A stretch of 64,000 nucleotides of DNA. Origin: Rhodovastum sp963709085 (GTDB lineage: Bacteria; Pseudomonadota; Alphaproteobacteria; Acetobacterales; Acetobacteraceae). This document shows positions 62,613 through 64,000 of the stretch, piece after piece (position 1 is the first letter of the stretch; every line of letters begins with the position of its first letter). The stretch lies in NCBI GenBank assembly GCA_963709085.1, contig CAVPVB010000024.1:930001-994000 (forward strand), in the 5' to 3' direction. The notes beneath the pieces were generated by a model. That model saw only the letters and a program-made list of their open reading frames with translations. It was not told the DNA's origin and made no database searches. Both the position numbers and the translations under genes were made by a program.

Positions 62613-63857
62613 TCAGCAGGGGGGTCGAATCAGCCGGGCGATGAAGAATCCGTCCAGACCGCCCTGCCCGGCCCATAGCGCCGGGATGGTGCGCAGGGCG
62701 CCTTCGGCGGTGATCGCTTCGTCGAGTCCGGGCACCTCGCCGGCGCGCACCGGATCGCAGCGCAGGTCCAGCCGCTGCAGCGCCGCAGCCACGCGCTGGG
62801 GTCCCTCCTCCGGCTGCAACGAGCACACCGCGTAGACCAGCCGTCCGCCCGGCCGCAGCATCGCCCAGGCGGCATCCAGCAGGCGGTCCTGCTGCGCCGT
62901 CAGCGCCGCGATGTCGCGGGGGCGTTTCAGGTGGGGCACGTCGGGATGGCGGCGGATGGTGCCGGTGGCGCTGCACGGGGCGTCCAGCAGCACCGCGTCC
63001 AGCGGCGCCGCCGGCCGCCACACCGCCGCATCGGCGACGACACATTCGGCCTGCAGGCGCAGCCGGGCGAAATTGGCGCGCAGCCGGTCCAGTCGCGCGG
63101 GGTCGCGCTCCACCGCTGTTACTTGCGCGCCAGTCGCCACAAGTTGCGCGGTTTTGCCGCCCGGGGCGGCGCACAGATCGGCGACGTGTTCGCCGGGGCG
63201 CGCGGCCAGCAGACGCGCCGGCAGCGCCGCCGCGGCGTCCTGCACCCAGAAGGCGCCCTCGGCGTAGCCCGGCAGGTCAGTGACGCGGGTGCCGGCGGGG
63301 TAGCGCCAGGAACCAGTGGGCAGTTCCGCGCCGCCCGGCGGGGGGTTGCCGCCCGAGCCGAGCGAAAGATCGAGCGGCGCCTCATGCTGGTGCGACTCGG
63401 CGATGGCGCGGGCCTCGTCGCCCCAGGCGGCCCATAGCCAGGGCGGCGTGTCCAGGCGCGGGCCGTCCAGCGCGTCGAGCGCCGCCGGGCCGGCTTGCGC
63501 CACCCGGCGCAGTACGGCGTTCACCAGCCCGGCGAAGGGCGCCAGCCCGCGGGACCGCGCCAGGGCGACCGAGGTCGCCACCGCCGCATGCGCCGGTGTG
63601 CCGAGCAGCAGCACGCCGGCCGCCCCAAGGCGCAGCACGTGGCGCACCGGCGCGGGCGGGGCCTTGCGCAGCAACGGCTCCAGCACCGCGTCCAGCGTGC
63701 CGAGCCGGCGCAGCGTTCCGGCGGCGAGGCGATGGGCGGCGGCGCGGTCACGCGGCTCCAGGGTGGGCAGCGCGTCCAGCGCCTCCTCCAAAGGGCGGTG
63801 CCGGTCGAGCACGGCGGAGAGCAGATCGAAGGCGGCGTCGCGGGTCGGATCAGACAT
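62613..63857 (-). CDS. rsmB: 16S rRNA (cytosine-C5) methyltransferase RsmB-like
   Basis: A 414-residue protein: an N-terminal NusB-like helical domain (AFDLLSAVLDRHRPLEEAL, to about residue 130) and a Rossmann methyltransferase domain. Motifs are LPGYAEGAFWVQDAAAALPARLL, HVADLCAAPGGKTAQL, DAVLLDAPCSATGTIRRHPDV with the catalytic Cys and LVYAVCSLQPEEG with the second Cys. RsmB methylates C967 of 16S rRNA. Length is normal, and ATG 63857 gives the usual N-terminus. Confidence 0.93.
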   Translation of the reverse strand: MSDPTRDAAFDLLSAVLDRHRPLEEALDALPTLEPRDRAAAHRLAAGTLRRLGTLDAVLEPLLRKAPPAPVRHVLRLGAAGVLLLGTPAHAAVATSVALARSRGLAPFAGLVNAVLRRVAQAGPAALDALDGPRLDTPPWLWAAWGDEARAIAESHQHEAPLDLSLGSGGNPPPGGAELPTGSWRYPAGTRVTDLPGYAEGAFWVQDAAAALPARLLAARPGEHVADLCAAPGGKTAQLVATGAQVTAVERDPARLDRLRANFARLRLQAECVVADAAVWRPAAPLDAVLLDAPCSATGTIRRHPDVPHLKRPRDIAALTAQQDRLLDAAWAMLRPGGRLVYAVCSLQPEEGPQRVAAALQRLDLRCDPVRAGEVPGLDEAITAEGALRTIPALWAGQGGLDGFFIARLIRPPC

Positions 63858-63925
63858 CGCCGCTTCATGCCGCCAACGGCGCCACGAGGAAAGGTGTCCG
63901 GAGCAGCGCTCCGGCAGAAAGCCGG

Positions 63926-64000
63926 TCAGTCCTTCACATCAACCCGGGCCCAGGAAAGATCCGGATCAAACCGGCTGATATGGGCCACCGCGGCGTCGGT
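63926..64000 (-). CDS. C-terminal fragment of a gene beyond the window
   Basis: The minus strand is open from the window edge to TGA at 63928-63926, giving 24 residues ending HISRFDPDLSWARVDVKD. Codon use fits coding DNA, but the piece is too short to identify. It precedes rsmB in the same direction. Confidence 0.35.
   Translation of the reverse strand, partial: TDAAVAHISRFDPDLSWARVDVKD

Overview
The window is GC-rich chromosomal DNA with a gene repertoire typical of an alphaproteobacterium, most likely Acetobacteraceae (Rhodospirillales/Acetobacterales). Markers are the hisB-DUF2628-hisH-GNAT-hisA-hisF-hisE-hinT order, the hslV-hslU pair, ChvI/ChvG, MucR, DUF1489, a CHCC zinc-finger gene ahead of polA, an rsmB-heparinase pair and a rhodoquinone methyltransferase (RquA). 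Assignment is by gene content and sequence pattern only; no database was searched.

Layout. 0-5 kb: amino-acid ABC binding protein (partial), DUF1489, purine permease, ornithine-lipid acyltransferase coupled to a Fur-family regulator, MucR. 5-8 kb: TusA-like protein, RimI, TsaB, RutE-like reductase, NifU-like scaffold. 8-15 kb: RquA, fatty-acyl-CoA ligase, IspZ-like membrane protein, Lnt, two XRE regulators, Nth. 15.1-16.7 kb: a wrecked DUF4062/NTPase/TPR gene carrying a palindromic repeat. 16.7-24 kb: hslVU and the histidine operon with hinT. 24-28 kb: SDR enzymes, a DsbA/FrnE protein, decayed SDR pieces, a KGG-repeat stress protein. 28-35 kb: a chemoreceptor fused to PilZ, a complete IS4-family element with a 9-bp target duplication, a DOPA-dioxygenase-like protein, an FUSC membrane protein. 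35-41.4 kb: argH-lptM, a frameshifted TlpA-like gene, then a lower-GC island with a glycosyltransferase-methyltransferase fusion, a second methyltransferase and a decayed relative. 41.4-49 kb: etfB-etfA-hbd, chvI-chvG, pckA. 49-51 kb: a second insertion sequence (IS701-like, with a passenger ORF) that split a palindromic repeat. 51-64 kb: phosphatase, two convergent CBS genes, polA with its zinc-finger partner, a lipoprotein hydrolase, tRNA-Arg(CCG), peptidoglycan-type hydrolases, heparinase-like protein and RsmB.

Two repeat systems run through the window. One is a dispersed intergenic palindromic element (nine loci) with conserved outer arms and, in two full-length copies, a long inner hairpin whose sequence differs but whose pairing is preserved. 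The other is a set of short 15- or 16-bp tandem duplications at ten or more sites; those inside genes have period 15 and preserve frame. Several genes appear frameshifted (tlpA-like, the 46.9-kb gene, the 57.5-kb gene, the DUF4062/TPR gene, the glycan/TPR gene near 37.5 kb, and perhaps the second XRE gene). This is either real decay or base-level sequence error and should be separated by read evidence.
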